From Micromonospora coxensis (GTDB lineage: Bacteria; Actinomycetota; Actinomycetes; Mycobacteriales; Micromonosporaceae), in contig NZ_LT607753.1 in assembly GCF_900090295.1 (NCBI RefSeq), forward strand, positions 5,952,001 through 6,016,000: 64,000 bases of DNA. Direction: 5' to 3'. Position numbers and translations under genes: made by a program. Positions within the stretch are counted from its first letter, which is position 1; each line of letters starts with the position of its first letter. Below the pieces are notes generated by a model that worked only from the letters and a program-made list of their open reading frames with translations, did not search any database and was not told the origin of the DNA. Of the stretch, positions 55,229-63,528 are shown one piece after another.

Positions 55229-55498
55229 TCAGATGCCGCGCAGGTGCTGGGACACCCGCGGGTGCCGGTCGCGGGCCTGGGCGGCCCGCTGTGACGCGTC
55301 GACCTCCGGCGCGGCGTCGATGCCGGCGGAGCGGGCCACCTCGGTGCCGTTGGCGTAGTCCACCGGCGGCAGCGCGCGCAACGCCTGGAGCACCTCCGGC
55401 GGCGCGCCCTCCCGTTCGGCCTCGCGCACGACGTCGTCCTTCTCCGCCGGGTAGTCCAGGCTCGACAGGTACTGCAGGACGTCGGTGTAACTCGCCAT
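55229..55498 (-). CDS. DUF2795 protein
   Basis: 89 aa from ATG 55498 (MASYTDV), behind GAGGGAG; a longer frame to 55534 lacks a ribosome site. The core is YTDVLQYLSSLDYPAEKDDV then EAEREGAPPEVLQALRALPP and YANGTEVARS, the typical DUF2795 sequence. Function unknown; such small proteins occur near stress or DNA-repair genes. Divergent from the DUF2267 gene at 55654. Confidence 0.88.
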   Translation of the reverse strand: MASYTDVLQYLSSLDYPAEKDDVVREAEREGAPPEVLQALRALPPVDYANGTEVARSAGIDAAPEVDASQRAAQARDRHPRVSQHLRGI

Positions 55499-55653
55499 GG
55501 CGTGAGCTCCCTCGCCGCCTCGATATCCGGTCACGACCGGCGCCGGTTACCCCCTCGGCCCGGCCTCACGCGCCGCCCGGGCGGAAATCCGCGCCGTTTC
55601 CGACGCCCCGTCGCGGGTACGCGAGCCCTCCGACGTCGAGGGGAGCGCGCCCG

Positions 55654-56067
55654 ATGAACTACGACACCTTCGTCGACCAGGTGGCCCGGCGCAGCCGGGT
55701 CGACTCCGAGCGGGCCGTGGCGTTGATCCACGCCACCCTGGAGACGCTGACCGAGCGGTTGACCGGGGGTGAGGTGCTCGACCTCGCCACCCAGCTCCCG
55801 ACGCCGTTGCAACTGGTCCTCAAACCCACCCCGAGCACCGAGGCGGCCGACCGGTTCGGCGCCGCCGAGTTCGTCGCCCGGGTCGGGCGGCGGGCGGGGA
55901 TCGACGAGCCGGCGGCCCGCGACGCCGTACGGGCGGTCTTCACCACCCTGCGCGAGGCGGTCAGCGGCGGCGAGTTCGACGACCTGGTGGGCCAGTTCCC
56001 GCGCGACTACCGGGAGCTGGTGGAGCCGGCGCTGGCCCCCGGCGCGAGCGTGCTGCGCCGCGCCTGA
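55654..56067 (+). CDS. DUF2267 family protein
   Basis: 137 aa from ATG 55654, with GAGGGGAG before it. Same architecture as the protein at 11988-12398: two helical units, SRVDSERAVALIHATLETLT and RAGIDEPAARDAVRAVFTTL, with LREAVSGGEFDDLVGQFP at the end. Function unknown. It is divergent from the DUF2795 gene, and the two probably belong to the same stress-type regulon. It is followed by a riboswitch-controlled terC gene. Confidence 0.85.
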   Translation: MNYDTFVDQVARRSRVDSERAVALIHATLETLTERLTGGEVLDLATQLPTPLQLVLKPTPSTEAADRFGAAEFVARVGRRAGIDEPAARDAVRAVFTTLREAVSGGEFDDLVGQFPRDYRELVEPALAPGASVLRRA

Positions 56068-56177
56068 GCGGGCGTCCCGCAGGGGGTGGCGCGTGGACAC
56101 GCACACAGCCGTTGACCAGGGCAACCAGCTGGTGTGCCGGATTGGCGGCCGGTCTGAGCCTGCCCTAACCTTGACCG

Positions 56178-56278
56178 CACGAGGGGAGTACTTCCCACGA
56201 ACCATGCCGGTCAGTACGGCGTGCTCCAGGCACGCCTCGGGTGGTTGCCCACGAAGTGTGGGTGAAGGAGACCTCGAA
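56178..56278 (+). ncRNA. yybP-ykoY manganese riboswitch
   Basis: CGAGG (56180-56184) and CCTCG (56272-56276) form the closing stem. Inside are the family's hallmark GGGGAGTA (56183-56190), a mid-element GGTCAGTACGG and a 3' GGAGACC. yybP-ykoY RNAs bind Mn2+ and control terC/mntP/alx-type exporters; the next gene is terC. The 3' end lies close to the ribosome-binding site of that gene, so translational control is possible. A -10-like TAACCT lies about 10 bp upstream. Confidence 0.8.
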
Positions 56279-56304
56279 CATGGCACGGTGTTCGAGGAGG
56301 CTCC

Positions 56305-57321
56305 ATGACGGATGTGTCGTACCTGGCCGCCGATCTCCAGTCGGTCGGCACGCCCACGCTCTGGGCGGTCACCATCGCGGGCGTGCTCGCCCTGCTGGTG
56401 CTCGACTTCCTGGTGACCCGCCGCCCGCACGAGGTCTCGCTCAAGGAGGCCCTCGGCTGGTCGGCGTTCTACATCGCCCTGCCGCTGGCCTTCGGCGGCT
56501 GGATCTGGGCGCGCTACGGCTCGCAACAGGGAGTGGAGTACCTCACCGGTTACCTGGTCGAGAAGTCCCTCTCGGTCGACAACCTCTTCGTCTTCATGCT
56601 GCTGCTGGCCGCCTTCGCGGTGCCGGCCGTGCTGGCCCAGCGGGTGCTGCTCTACGGCATCGCCGGCGCGCTCGTGCTCCGCGCGATCTTCATCGCGCTG
56701 GGCGCCGCCGCCCTGCAGACCCTCGACTTCGCCTTCCTGCTCTTCGCCGTCATCCTGATCGTCACCGCGATCAAGCTGCTGCGCGACGCCCTCTCCGGGC
56801 ACGAGCAGGAGGTCGACATCAACAAGATGCGCTCGGTGCGGCTGCTGCGCCGGTTCATGCCGGTGGTCGACGAGTACCACGGCACGAAGATGACCATCCG
56901 GCAGAACGGCAGGCGGGCGCTCACCCCGCTCGCCCTCGTGGTGGTCGCGGTCCTCGCCACCGACGTGGTCTTCGCGGTCGACTCGGTGCCCGCCGTCTAC
57001 GGCATCACCGAGGACCCGTACCTGGTCTTCGCCACCAACGCCTTCGCCCTGCTCGGCCTGCGTGCGCTCTACTTCGTGCTGCACGCCGCGCTGAGCCGGC
57101 TGGTCCACCTCAGCTACGGCCTGGCGGTCATCCTGGCCTTCATCGGCGTCAAGCTGGGCCTGCACTGGGCGCACGGCATCTGGAAGGGCGTGCCGGAGAT
57201 CCCGACGCTGGCCTCCCTCGGCGTCATCATCGGCGTGCTGGTGGTGGTCACCCTCACCAGCCTGCGCGCCACCCGCGACCAGCGCCCCGGCGACCGTGAG
57301 GTGGTCGCCGAGCGGCGCTGA
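56305..57321 (+). CDS. TerC family membrane protein
   Basis: 338 aa with about nine hydrophobic segments. TerC marks: YLVEKSLSVDNLFVFMLLLA (acidic residue in a TM helix), LFAVILIVTAIKLLRDAL, and VVAVLATDVVFAVDSVPAVY with the second acidic pair. The family exports divalent metal, mostly Mn2+, across the membrane. Control by a yybP-ykoY riboswitch directly upstream fits. ATG 56305 follows GAGGAGG. It is monocistronic, with the MoCo operon starting 80 bp later. Confidence 0.93.
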   Translation: MTDVSYLAADLQSVGTPTLWAVTIAGVLALLVLDFLVTRRPHEVSLKEALGWSAFYIALPLAFGGWIWARYGSQQGVEYLTGYLVEKSLSVDNLFVFMLLLAAFAVPAVLAQRVLLYGIAGALVLRAIFIALGAAALQTLDFAFLLFAVILIVTAIKLLRDALSGHEQEVDINKMRSVRLLRRFMPVVDEYHGTKMTIRQNGRRALTPLALVVVAVLATDVVFAVDSVPAVYGITEDPYLVFATNAFALLGLRALYFVLHAALSRLVHLSYGLAVILAFIGVKLGLHWAHGIWKGVPEIPTLASLGVIIGVLVVVTLTSLRATRDQRPGDREVVAERR

Positions 57322-57403
57322 CGCGGGCGGTCCCCCCGGTCGCCGCCGGCCGGGGTACCCGCGAACGCCTCCGCCCGCCGGGCGGCGGTGGTACGACTGA
57401 CGG

Positions 57404-58003
57404 GTGGGAATCGTGTCACCGGGCTTCCAGGGCCGGCGCCGCTCCAGCGGGCCGGCCCTGCCGCCGGGGCAGTACCTGACCGAGGACTTCCCGGTGCTGT
57501 CGGCCGGGCCGACGCCGAAGGTGCCGCTGGACACCTGGGAGTTCGTGCTCGGCGCCGAGTCCGGCGCGGAGTTCCGCTGGAGCTGGCCGGAGTTCACCGG
57601 CCTGCCGCAGGAGACGCCGACGGTGGACATCCACTGCGTCACCCGCTGGTCCAAGCTGGGCACCAGCTGGCAGGGCGTCTCGCTGGACGCCCTGCTCGAC
57701 GGCGTGGACACCGCCGCCCGGTACGCGCTGGTCCACTCGTACGGCGGGTACACCACCAACCTGCCCCTGGACGACCTGCGCGGCGGCCGGGCGTGGGTGG
57801 TGCACACGTACGACGGCGCGCCGCTGCCGGCCGCGCACGGCGGCCCGGCCCGGCTGCTGGTGCCGCACCTGTACCTGTGGAAGTCCGCGAAGTGGGTGCG
57901 CGGCATCCGGCTGCTCGTCGACGACCAGCCGGGCTTCTGGGAGACGGCCGGCTACCACGACTACGGCGACCCGTGGCGCGAGCAGCGCTACCAGGGCGAC
58001 TGA
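57404..58003 (+). CDS. sulfite oxidase-type molybdopterin oxidoreductase
   Basis: 199 aa, a single Moco domain of the sulfite-oxidase fold. The molybdenum-ligand Cys is in VDIHCVTRWSKLGTSW, and RYALVHSYGGYTTNLPLDDL, PHLYLWKSAKWVRGIRLL and WETAGYHDYGDPWREQRY are typical. It has no N-terminal Tat signal, so it should be cytoplasmic, unlike YedY-type MsrP. The electron partner is probably the flavin reductase in the next gene, whose GTG begins one base after this TGA. A zinc-ribbon protein follows. The substrate (sulfite, sulfoxide or other) is unknown. Confidence 0.85.
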   Translation: MGIVSPGFQGRRRSSGPALPPGQYLTEDFPVLSAGPTPKVPLDTWEFVLGAESGAEFRWSWPEFTGLPQETPTVDIHCVTRWSKLGTSWQGVSLDALLDGVDTAARYALVHSYGGYTTNLPLDDLRGGRAWVVHTYDGAPLPAAHGGPARLLVPHLYLWKSAKWVRGIRLLVDDQPGFWETAGYHDYGDPWREQRYQGD

Positions 58004-58004
58004 G

Positions 58005-58766
58005 GTGACCGCGCCCACCACCGGCCCTCCGGTGGCCGCCCCGCTGACCTGGCGGGTGGCCCGGCTGGCGCACCGCCGGGCCGAGACCCCGACCGCGCAG
58101 ACCCTGGTCCTCGACGTGCCGGGCTGGCCGGGGCACCTGCCGGGGCAGCACGTCGACGTGCGGTTGACCGCCGAGGACGGCTACCAGGCCGCCCGGTCGT
58201 ACTCGCTGGCCGGGCCGGCCGACGGGGAACGGATCGCGCTGACCGTGCAGCGGGTGCCCGACGGCGAGGTGTCGCCGTACCTGATCGACACCTGGGCCGA
58301 GGGTGACCCGGTCGAGGTGCGCGGCCCGGTCGGCGGCTGGTTCGTCTGGCGGCCGCAGGAGAGCGCGCCGGTGCTGCTGGTGGCCGGCGGCTCCGGGGTG
58401 GTGCCGTTGATGGCGATGGTCCGCGCCCGGCGGGCCGCCGGCAGCCGGGCGCCGTTCCGGCTGATCTACTCGGTGCGCACCCCGGCCGACGTCATCTACG
58501 CCGACGAGCTGCGCCGCCGCGTCCGCGACGACCACGGCCTGGACGTGGCGTACGTGTACACCCGGCAGGCGCCCGAGGGGTGGCGGGGCGAACCGCACCG
58601 GATCGGGCTGGCCGACGTCAACACCCACGGCTGGCCGCCGGAGCTGGAGCCGCTCTGCTACGTCTGCGGCCCCACCGGCTTCGTGGAGACCGTCGCGGAC
58701 CTGCTGGTCGGGCTGGGACACCCGACCCGGCGGGTGCGCACCGAACGCTTCGACCCCACCGGTTGA
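58005..58766 (+). CDS. FAD/NAD(P)H oxidoreductase (ferredoxin reductase-like)
   Basis: 253 aa from GTG 58005. FAD-binding part with GQHVDVRL and RSYSLAGPADGERIALTVQR (RxYS motif), then the NAD(P)-binding part LLVAGGSGVVPLMAMVRARR and CYVCGPTGFVETVADLL. No 2Fe-2S domain is present. It should pass electrons from NAD(P)H to the adjacent molybdopterin protein. Spacing to the DUF6510 gene is 16 bp, so the three genes are one operon. Confidence 0.9.
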   Translation: MTAPTTGPPVAAPLTWRVARLAHRRAETPTAQTLVLDVPGWPGHLPGQHVDVRLTAEDGYQAARSYSLAGPADGERIALTVQRVPDGEVSPYLIDTWAEGDPVEVRGPVGGWFVWRPQESAPVLLVAGGSGVVPLMAMVRARRAAGSRAPFRLIYSVRTPADVIYADELRRRVRDDHGLDVAYVYTRQAPEGWRGEPHRIGLADVNTHGWPPELEPLCYVCGPTGFVETVADLLVGLGHPTRRVRTERFDPTG

Positions 58767-58782
58767 ACGGCGAGGAGATCCG

Positions 58783-59070
58783 ATGACCGACCTGTCCTAC
58801 CTGGACGGCAACATGCTCGACGGTCCGCTGCGCGAACTCTTCGCCGTCGACCTGAGCGCCGCCACCGGGCGCTGCGACAACTGCGGGATGCGCGGCCCGG
58901 TGGCGGGACTGCACGTCTTCTCCCACGCCCCCGGCCTGGTGGCCCGCTGCCCGTCCTGCGCCGAGGTGATGCTGCGGCTGGTCCGCGCTCCCGACCGGGC
59001 CTGGCTGGACCTGCGCGGCGCCACCTTCCTCCAGGTACCGATGCCGCTGGACCGGCCACCGTCGCGCTGA
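58783..59070 (+). CDS. DUF6510 zinc-ribbon protein
   Basis: 95 aa. Two Cys pairs, CDNCGMRG and CPSCAEV, about 30 residues apart, form a zinc ribbon or rubredoxin-like site, preceded by LDGNMLDGPLRELFAVDLSA. The family is usually encoded next to sulfite-oxidase-type molybdoenzymes and flavin reductases in actinobacteria, as here. It may be an electron-transfer or assembly partner; function not shown. Confidence 0.82.
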   Translation: MTDLSYLDGNMLDGPLRELFAVDLSAATGRCDNCGMRGPVAGLHVFSHAPGLVARCPSCAEVMLRLVRAPDRAWLDLRGATFLQVPMPLDRPPSR

Positions 59071-59148
59071 GCGCCGCCGGTCGGGCCGTGCCGGTCCGGT
59101 CGTATCCCGCTGGACAGCGCGGCGGGCGGCCCGCGAGAGTGGTCCGCC

Positions 59149-59679
59149 GTGAGACACCTGCGCACCGCCGGCGTCGTCGGCATCCGCCGTCCCCGGCCCA
59201 CCGACGCCGCCGAGTTCGTCGCCGCCGCCCGGCGCAGCCGCGAGCTGCACCATCCCTGGCTCGCCGCGCCGGACACCCCACAGGCGTTCGCCGCGTACCT
59301 GGCCAAGAGCCGCCGCCGCGACCAGCAGAGCTTCCTCATCTGCGACCGGCCGAGTGGGCGCCTCGCCGGCTACGTCAACATCAGCGGGATCATCATGGGC
59401 CCGTTGCGCGGCGGTTTCATGGGCTACGCCGCGTTCCTGCCGTACGCCGGGACGGGACACGCCTCGACCGGCGTCGGGCTGGTGCTGGCGCACGCCTTCG
59501 ACACGCTCGGCCTGCACCGGGTGGAGGCGAACATCCAGCCGGGCAACGAGCCCTCGCGGCGGCTGGCCCGCAGGCTCGGCTTCCGGCAGGAGGGGTACTC
59601 GCCGGACTACCTGTTCATCGACGGCGCCTGGCGCGACCACGAGCGCTGGGCGATCACCGCCCCGCCGTCCGACGGCTGA
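59149..59679 (+). CDS. RimJ/RimL-type GNAT acetyltransferase
   Basis: 176 aa from GTG 59149. GNAT of the RimJ type: IRRPRPTDAAEFVAAARRSR, then SGRLAGYVNISGIIMGPLRG, VGLVLAHAFDTLGLHRVEAN and IQPGNEPSRRLARRLGFRQE, ending with DYLFIDGAWRDHERWAIT. It acetylates an amino group, probably a protein N-terminus. Target unknown. It is convergent with the small basic protein gene and separated from it by a strong hairpin. Confidence 0.9.
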   Translation: MRHLRTAGVVGIRRPRPTDAAEFVAAARRSRELHHPWLAAPDTPQAFAAYLAKSRRRDQQSFLICDRPSGRLAGYVNISGIIMGPLRGGFMGYAAFLPYAGTGHASTGVGLVLAHAFDTLGLHRVEANIQPGNEPSRRLARRLGFRQEGYSPDYLFIDGAWRDHERWAITAPPSDG

Positions 59680-59682
59680 GCG

Positions 59683-59707
59683 CCGGGGCGGCCCACGACC
59701 GCCCCGG
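59683..59707. terminator. bidirectional terminator between convergent genes
   Basis: CCGGGGCGG (59683-59691) and CCGCCCCGG (59699-59707) form a perfect 9-bp stem with a 7-base loop. It lies 3 bp after the acetyltransferase stop and 6 bp before the end of the convergent gene. Confidence 0.75.
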
Positions 59708-59713
59708 CCCCGC

Positions 59714-59875
59714 TCAGCGGCCCGGCCCGCGCGCCTCCCGGCGCTGCCCGCCGAGCCGCTCGATGCGGCCCTGCTTGTGCTCCACCCGCCGGCGCTGGCG
59801 GGGCGTGAGCTGCTTGCGCCCGCTCTGCCTCAGGTAGATCGGCTGTCGCTGGTCGTTGGACATCGGCATGGTCAT
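59714..59875 (-). CDS. small basic protein, unknown function
   Basis: 53 aa from ATG 59875 behind AGGGAGGAC; later in-frame ATGs at 59869 and 59863 are alternatives. Highly basic (QRQPIYLRQSGRKQLTPRQR then RRVEHKQGRIERLG), low in hydrophobic residues. It resembles short conserved proteins of Micromonosporaceae by my recollection. Basic charge suggests nucleic-acid or ribosome contact. Ends at a strong terminator, and ribosome site and codon use look genuine. Confidence 0.6.
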   Translation of the reverse strand: MTMPMSNDQRQPIYLRQSGRKQLTPRQRRRVEHKQGRIERLGGQRREARGPGR

Positions 59876-59990
59876 GGGGCTGTCCTCCCTCCGGCCGGAG
59901 CTGACGGTGGACCACCACGCTGCGCCGATGCCGGGTGAGCCGACCCCACCCGGGAAGGGTGAGGCGGCGGCCGGCCGCCGCCTCACCCGG

Positions 59991-61073
59991 TCAGATCCGG
60001 GAGGTGAAGGCGGCCAGGAACCGGTGCGGGGTGATCACCCCGGCGTTGTCGAAGCAGACGACGTCCACCTCGGCGTCGAGCGCGTACGACCACGGCTGGG
60101 TCAGGTGGCAGTAGTGCGACCCGCTGCCCTGCGCCACCACCTGGGCGTGCGTCTCCTTGGCTCCGAGCTGCGGGAACGTGGCCAGGTACCGGCCGGCCGG
60201 CGCGATCGCCACGACGCTGTTGACGCCGACGCCGAGCACCGAGTTGTCGTTGGTCGGGCCGCCGACGGCGGTGCCCAGGTGACCGAAGCGGGTCGGCGGG
60301 GCGAGCGAGCCGATCACCGACCGGTCCCGGTGGTACGACAGGGTGAAGTCGCTGTCGGCCGCCGCGCCGGCCTGGTCGAAGCAGTTGACGTACACCACCA
60401 CGTCGGCGCCCGAGGCGAACCACTGCAGCACCTTGCACCGGCGCTGCGCCGCGTTCGGATGCACGGCGGTGACCTGCACACCGCCGGCGAGCACGCCGGC
60501 CAGCCCGACCCCCGGCAGCTTCACCGAGTACTGCCCGAGCAGCAGGTGGGCCACCCCGTTCGCCACGCCGGTCGAGTTGTACGACTGGGCGAGCCCGCCG
60601 CCGGACTGGTGCACCCAGGCGTGGGAGGTGCCCGCCGGCAGCACCCCGGAGCTGGTCGTCCAGAGCACGGTGAAGGGCGTGTCGTCGCGCTCGCCGCCCG
60701 GCTTGTGGCACTGCACGTCGACGATCTGGTCCGCCCCGGACTGGTACCAGCGGACCACCTCGCAGTAGTGGCCGGTCCGGTTCACCGGGGTCACGTGCGG
60801 CACGCCGCGCGAGCCGGCGCCGATCTGCGGGAACCGGACCAGGAACCGGCCCGGCGCGATCTTGGCGCCCTGCGCCCAGGCGGCGGGGAAGGCCGTCTTC
60901 CAACTGCCCCACTGCCGGCTGGTGTCGAGCACCGTCCACGCCGGCACGGTCGGGTCCTTGACGTACGCGAAGCCCCACCGGTCGGCGGTGGCCGCCGCCG
61001 CCGGAGCGGCGGTGAGCGCGCCGACCGCCAGGACGGTGGAGAGCGCGGCGGCAGCGAGCGAACGCAGTCGCAT
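59991..61073 (-). CDS. secreted protein with three internal repeats
   Basis: 360 aa from ATG 61073, behind a perfect AGGAGG. A Sec signal peptide is clear (MRLRSLAAAALSTVLAVGAL then TAAPAAAA). The mature protein has three units of about 100 residues, each with a paired-Cys strand motif: YCEVVRWYQSGADQIVDVQC, RCKVLQWFASGADVVVYVNC and YCHLTQPWSYALDAEVDVVC, followed by a (H/F)D/K-x-x-G turn and a phenylalanine/tyrosine strand. This suggests three similar beta-rich domains, each with one disulfide. No enzymatic motif is seen; it may bind the cell wall or a ligand outside. It is read leftward toward the small basic protein, 115 bp away. Confidence 0.82.
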   Translation of the reverse strand: MRLRSLAAAALSTVLAVGALTAAPAAAATADRWGFAYVKDPTVPAWTVLDTSRQWGSWKTAFPAAWAQGAKIAPGRFLVRFPQIGAGSRGVPHVTPVNRTGHYCEVVRWYQSGADQIVDVQCHKPGGERDDTPFTVLWTTSSGVLPAGTSHAWVHQSGGGLAQSYNSTGVANGVAHLLLGQYSVKLPGVGLAGVLAGGVQVTAVHPNAAQRRCKVLQWFASGADVVVYVNCFDQAGAAADSDFTLSYHRDRSVIGSLAPPTRFGHLGTAVGGPTNDNSVLGVGVNSVVAIAPAGRYLATFPQLGAKETHAQVVAQGSGSHYCHLTQPWSYALDAEVDVVCFDNAGVITPHRFLAAFTSRI

Positions 61074-61332
61074 GTTTCCTCCTGTGACGAGAGCCGTGTG
61101 TCGCCCAGGAGCGTGCGCCGCCGCCGACCCGGTCACTGTCGGCTACCGCACCATGACGTGTCGGGTGTGCGCCGCTGTCAACTCCCCGGCTTCGGGAACG
61201 CGACCGGGGACCGGTGGCCGGCATCCTCACCCCGTCCGGCGACGTCTGTCCATGTCCATCGCCCTCGATCAGCGGGTTCCACCCGGACCGGGTGATGCCC
61301 GGCTCGCCCCCGGCCCTCCTACCGTGGGCACC

Positions 61333-63486
61333 ATGGCTGCCGTCCGCCCGACCCCGGCCGACCCGATGCCGGGCGTGTTCGTCGCCGACCGCGAGACCGG
61401 TGACCAGCGTGCTTTGCCACCCGAGCTGGGCCCGGACTCGATGGCCGTGCTCAGCGGCCCCACCTTCATGTACTCCGACCGCGCCGGGGACGTGCCGCCC
61501 GGCGGCATCGGTGGTCTGGTCCACCTGGACACCCGCCTGATCAGCGGCTGGGTGCTCACCATCGACGGCAACCGGCTGCTGGTGCTGCGCGCCGAGACCA
61601 TCGACCACTACTCCGCGCAGTTCATCCTCACCAGCCCCGCGCTGCCCGGGCTCGCGCCGGACACCGTCGGCGTGCGCCGGCTGCGCTACCTGGGGCAGGG
61701 CTTCCACGAGCGGATCGAGCTGCTGTCGTACAAGGGCGAGCCGTGCGCCGTCGAGCTGCGGCTGGCCGTGCGCGCCGACTTCGCCGACCTGTTCGAGATC
61801 AAGTCCGGGGTGCGCGACCGGTCCGAATCGATCCTGCGCCAGCACACCCCGGAACAGCTCTTCTTCTCCTACGACCACGAGGACTTCTCCGCCTGGACCA
61901 CGGTGCGCTGCTCGATCCCGGCCGACCGGGTCGAGGGCGACGACCTGGTGTGGCGGGTGACGCTGCAACCCCGCCAGCAGTGGCAACTCGACCTGCGCGT
62001 GCCGCTGCCACCCGGGATGGGCGTCGTCGAGACCGGGCGCGCCGACTTCGCCGAGGTCATCCACGGCCGCCGGAACGACCCGATCCGGCGCTGGATCGAG
62101 ACCCGGGCGAAGCTGCGCAGCGACCACCCGAGCCTGGAGCGGGCCATCCGGCAGTCCCGCTACGACCTGGCCGCGCTGCGGCTGGACCTGGAGGTCCGGG
62201 GCCAGCGCATCATGCTGCCCGGCGCCGGCCTGCCCTGGTTCCTCACCCTCTTCGGCCGGGACACCCTGATCACCGCGTACCAGACCCTGACGGCCGGGCC
62301 GATGCTCGCCCAGGGCGCGCTGTTGGCGCTGGCCCGGCTGCAGGGGCGGCGCTGCGACAACTTCACCGACGAGGAGCCGGGCCGGATCCTGCACGAGGTG
62401 CGCAGCGGCGAGCTGACCCGCACCGGCCGCAAGCCGTACGCCCCGTACTACGGCACCGCCGACGCCACCCAGCTGTGGCTGATCCTGCTGTCCGAGTACT
62501 GGCGCTGGACCGGCGACCACGACCTGGTCCGGTCACTGCGGGACAACGCCCTGGCCGCGCTGAACTGGATCGACCACTTCGGCGACCGGGACGGCGACGG
62601 CTACGTCGAGTACGCCACCCGCTCGCCGGAAGGGCTGGGCAACCAGTGCTGGCGCGACTCGCCGGACGGGGTCCGCTTCTCCGACGGCCGGATCCCGGTG
62701 CTGCCCGTCGCCACCTGCGAGATCCAGGGCTACACGTACGACGCGAAGCTGCGCCTGGCGGAGCTGGCCGACGGTCCGCTGGCCGATCCGGCGCTGGCGG
62801 CCCGGCTGCGCGAGGAGGCGGCCGGGCTGTACGAGCGGTTCAACCGGGACTTCTGGCTCGACGAGCGCGGCGGCTTCTACGCCGTCGGGCTGGACGGCGA
62901 CAAGAACCCGATCGACTCCAAGACCTCGAACATGGGGCACCTGCTGTGGAGCGGCATCGTCCCGCCGGAGCGGGCCGAGCGGGTGGTGCGCCAGCTGATG
63001 CACCCCGACATGTTCTCCGGCTGGGGCATCCGCACCCTGTCCCGCGAGGACCGGCCGTTCAACGCCCTCGGCTACCACCTGGGCACCGTCTGGCCGCACG
63101 ACAACTCCCTCGCCGTGCTCGGGATGAGCCGCTACGGCTTCCGGGCCGAGGCGAACCGGGTGAGCCTGGCCCTGCTCGACGTCGCCGACCAGTTCGACCA
63201 CCGGCTGCCGGAGGCGCTGAGCGGGTACCCGCGCGACCGCACCCTGTTCGCCGTGCCGTACCCGACGGCGTGCAGCCCGCAGGCCTGGGCCGCCGGCGCG
63301 CCGCTGGCCGTGGCCCGGGCGATGGCGGGCCTGGAGCCGGTGGACGGCCGGCTGGTGCTCGACCCGGACATCCCGCCGGAGGTGGGCCGGATCCACGTCG
63401 ACGGCGTGCGCGCGTTCGGCCGGCTGTGGGAGATCGAGGCGATCGGCCGGACCGGACACGTCCGACTCCAGGACGCCCGGCCCTGA
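61333..63486 (+). CDS. glycogen debranching-like glycosyl hydrolase
   Basis: 717 aa from ATG 61333; an in-frame GTG at 61324 and ATG at 61253 upstream are alternatives. The N-terminal part (GPTFMYSDRAGDVPPGG, GLVHLDTRLISGWVLTIDG) is the glycogen-debranching N-terminal domain, the rest an (alpha/alpha)6 barrel of amylo-alpha-1,6-glucosidase type (LPWFLTLFGRDTLITAYQTL, GRKPYAPYYGTADATQLWLI, NQCWRDSPDGV, GTVWPHDNSLAVLG). Cytoplasmic. It probably trims branched glucans or related oligosaccharides. It is followed by the NADH dehydrogenase gene 43 bp later, and about 260 bp of sequence without a gene lie before it. Confidence 0.85.
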   Translation: MAAVRPTPADPMPGVFVADRETGDQRALPPELGPDSMAVLSGPTFMYSDRAGDVPPGGIGGLVHLDTRLISGWVLTIDGNRLLVLRAETIDHYSAQFILTSPALPGLAPDTVGVRRLRYLGQGFHERIELLSYKGEPCAVELRLAVRADFADLFEIKSGVRDRSESILRQHTPEQLFFSYDHEDFSAWTTVRCSIPADRVEGDDLVWRVTLQPRQQWQLDLRVPLPPGMGVVETGRADFAEVIHGRRNDPIRRWIETRAKLRSDHPSLERAIRQSRYDLAALRLDLEVRGQRIMLPGAGLPWFLTLFGRDTLITAYQTLTAGPMLAQGALLALARLQGRRCDNFTDEEPGRILHEVRSGELTRTGRKPYAPYYGTADATQLWLILLSEYWRWTGDHDLVRSLRDNALAALNWIDHFGDRDGDGYVEYATRSPEGLGNQCWRDSPDGVRFSDGRIPVLPVATCEIQGYTYDAKLRLAELADGPLADPALAARLREEAAGLYERFNRDFWLDERGGFYAVGLDGDKNPIDSKTSNMGHLLWSGIVPPERAERVVRQLMHPDMFSGWGIRTLSREDRPFNALGYHLGTVWPHDNSLAVLGMSRYGFRAEANRVSLALLDVADQFDHRLPEALSGYPRDRTLFAVPYPTACSPQAWAAGAPLAVARAMAGLEPVDGRLVLDPDIPPEVGRIHVDGVRAFGRLWEIEAIGRTGHVRLQDARP

Positions 63487-63528
63487 CCGGCACGTTTGCC
63501 GGGGCGGGCGACGGGAACGGCAGCGGGC

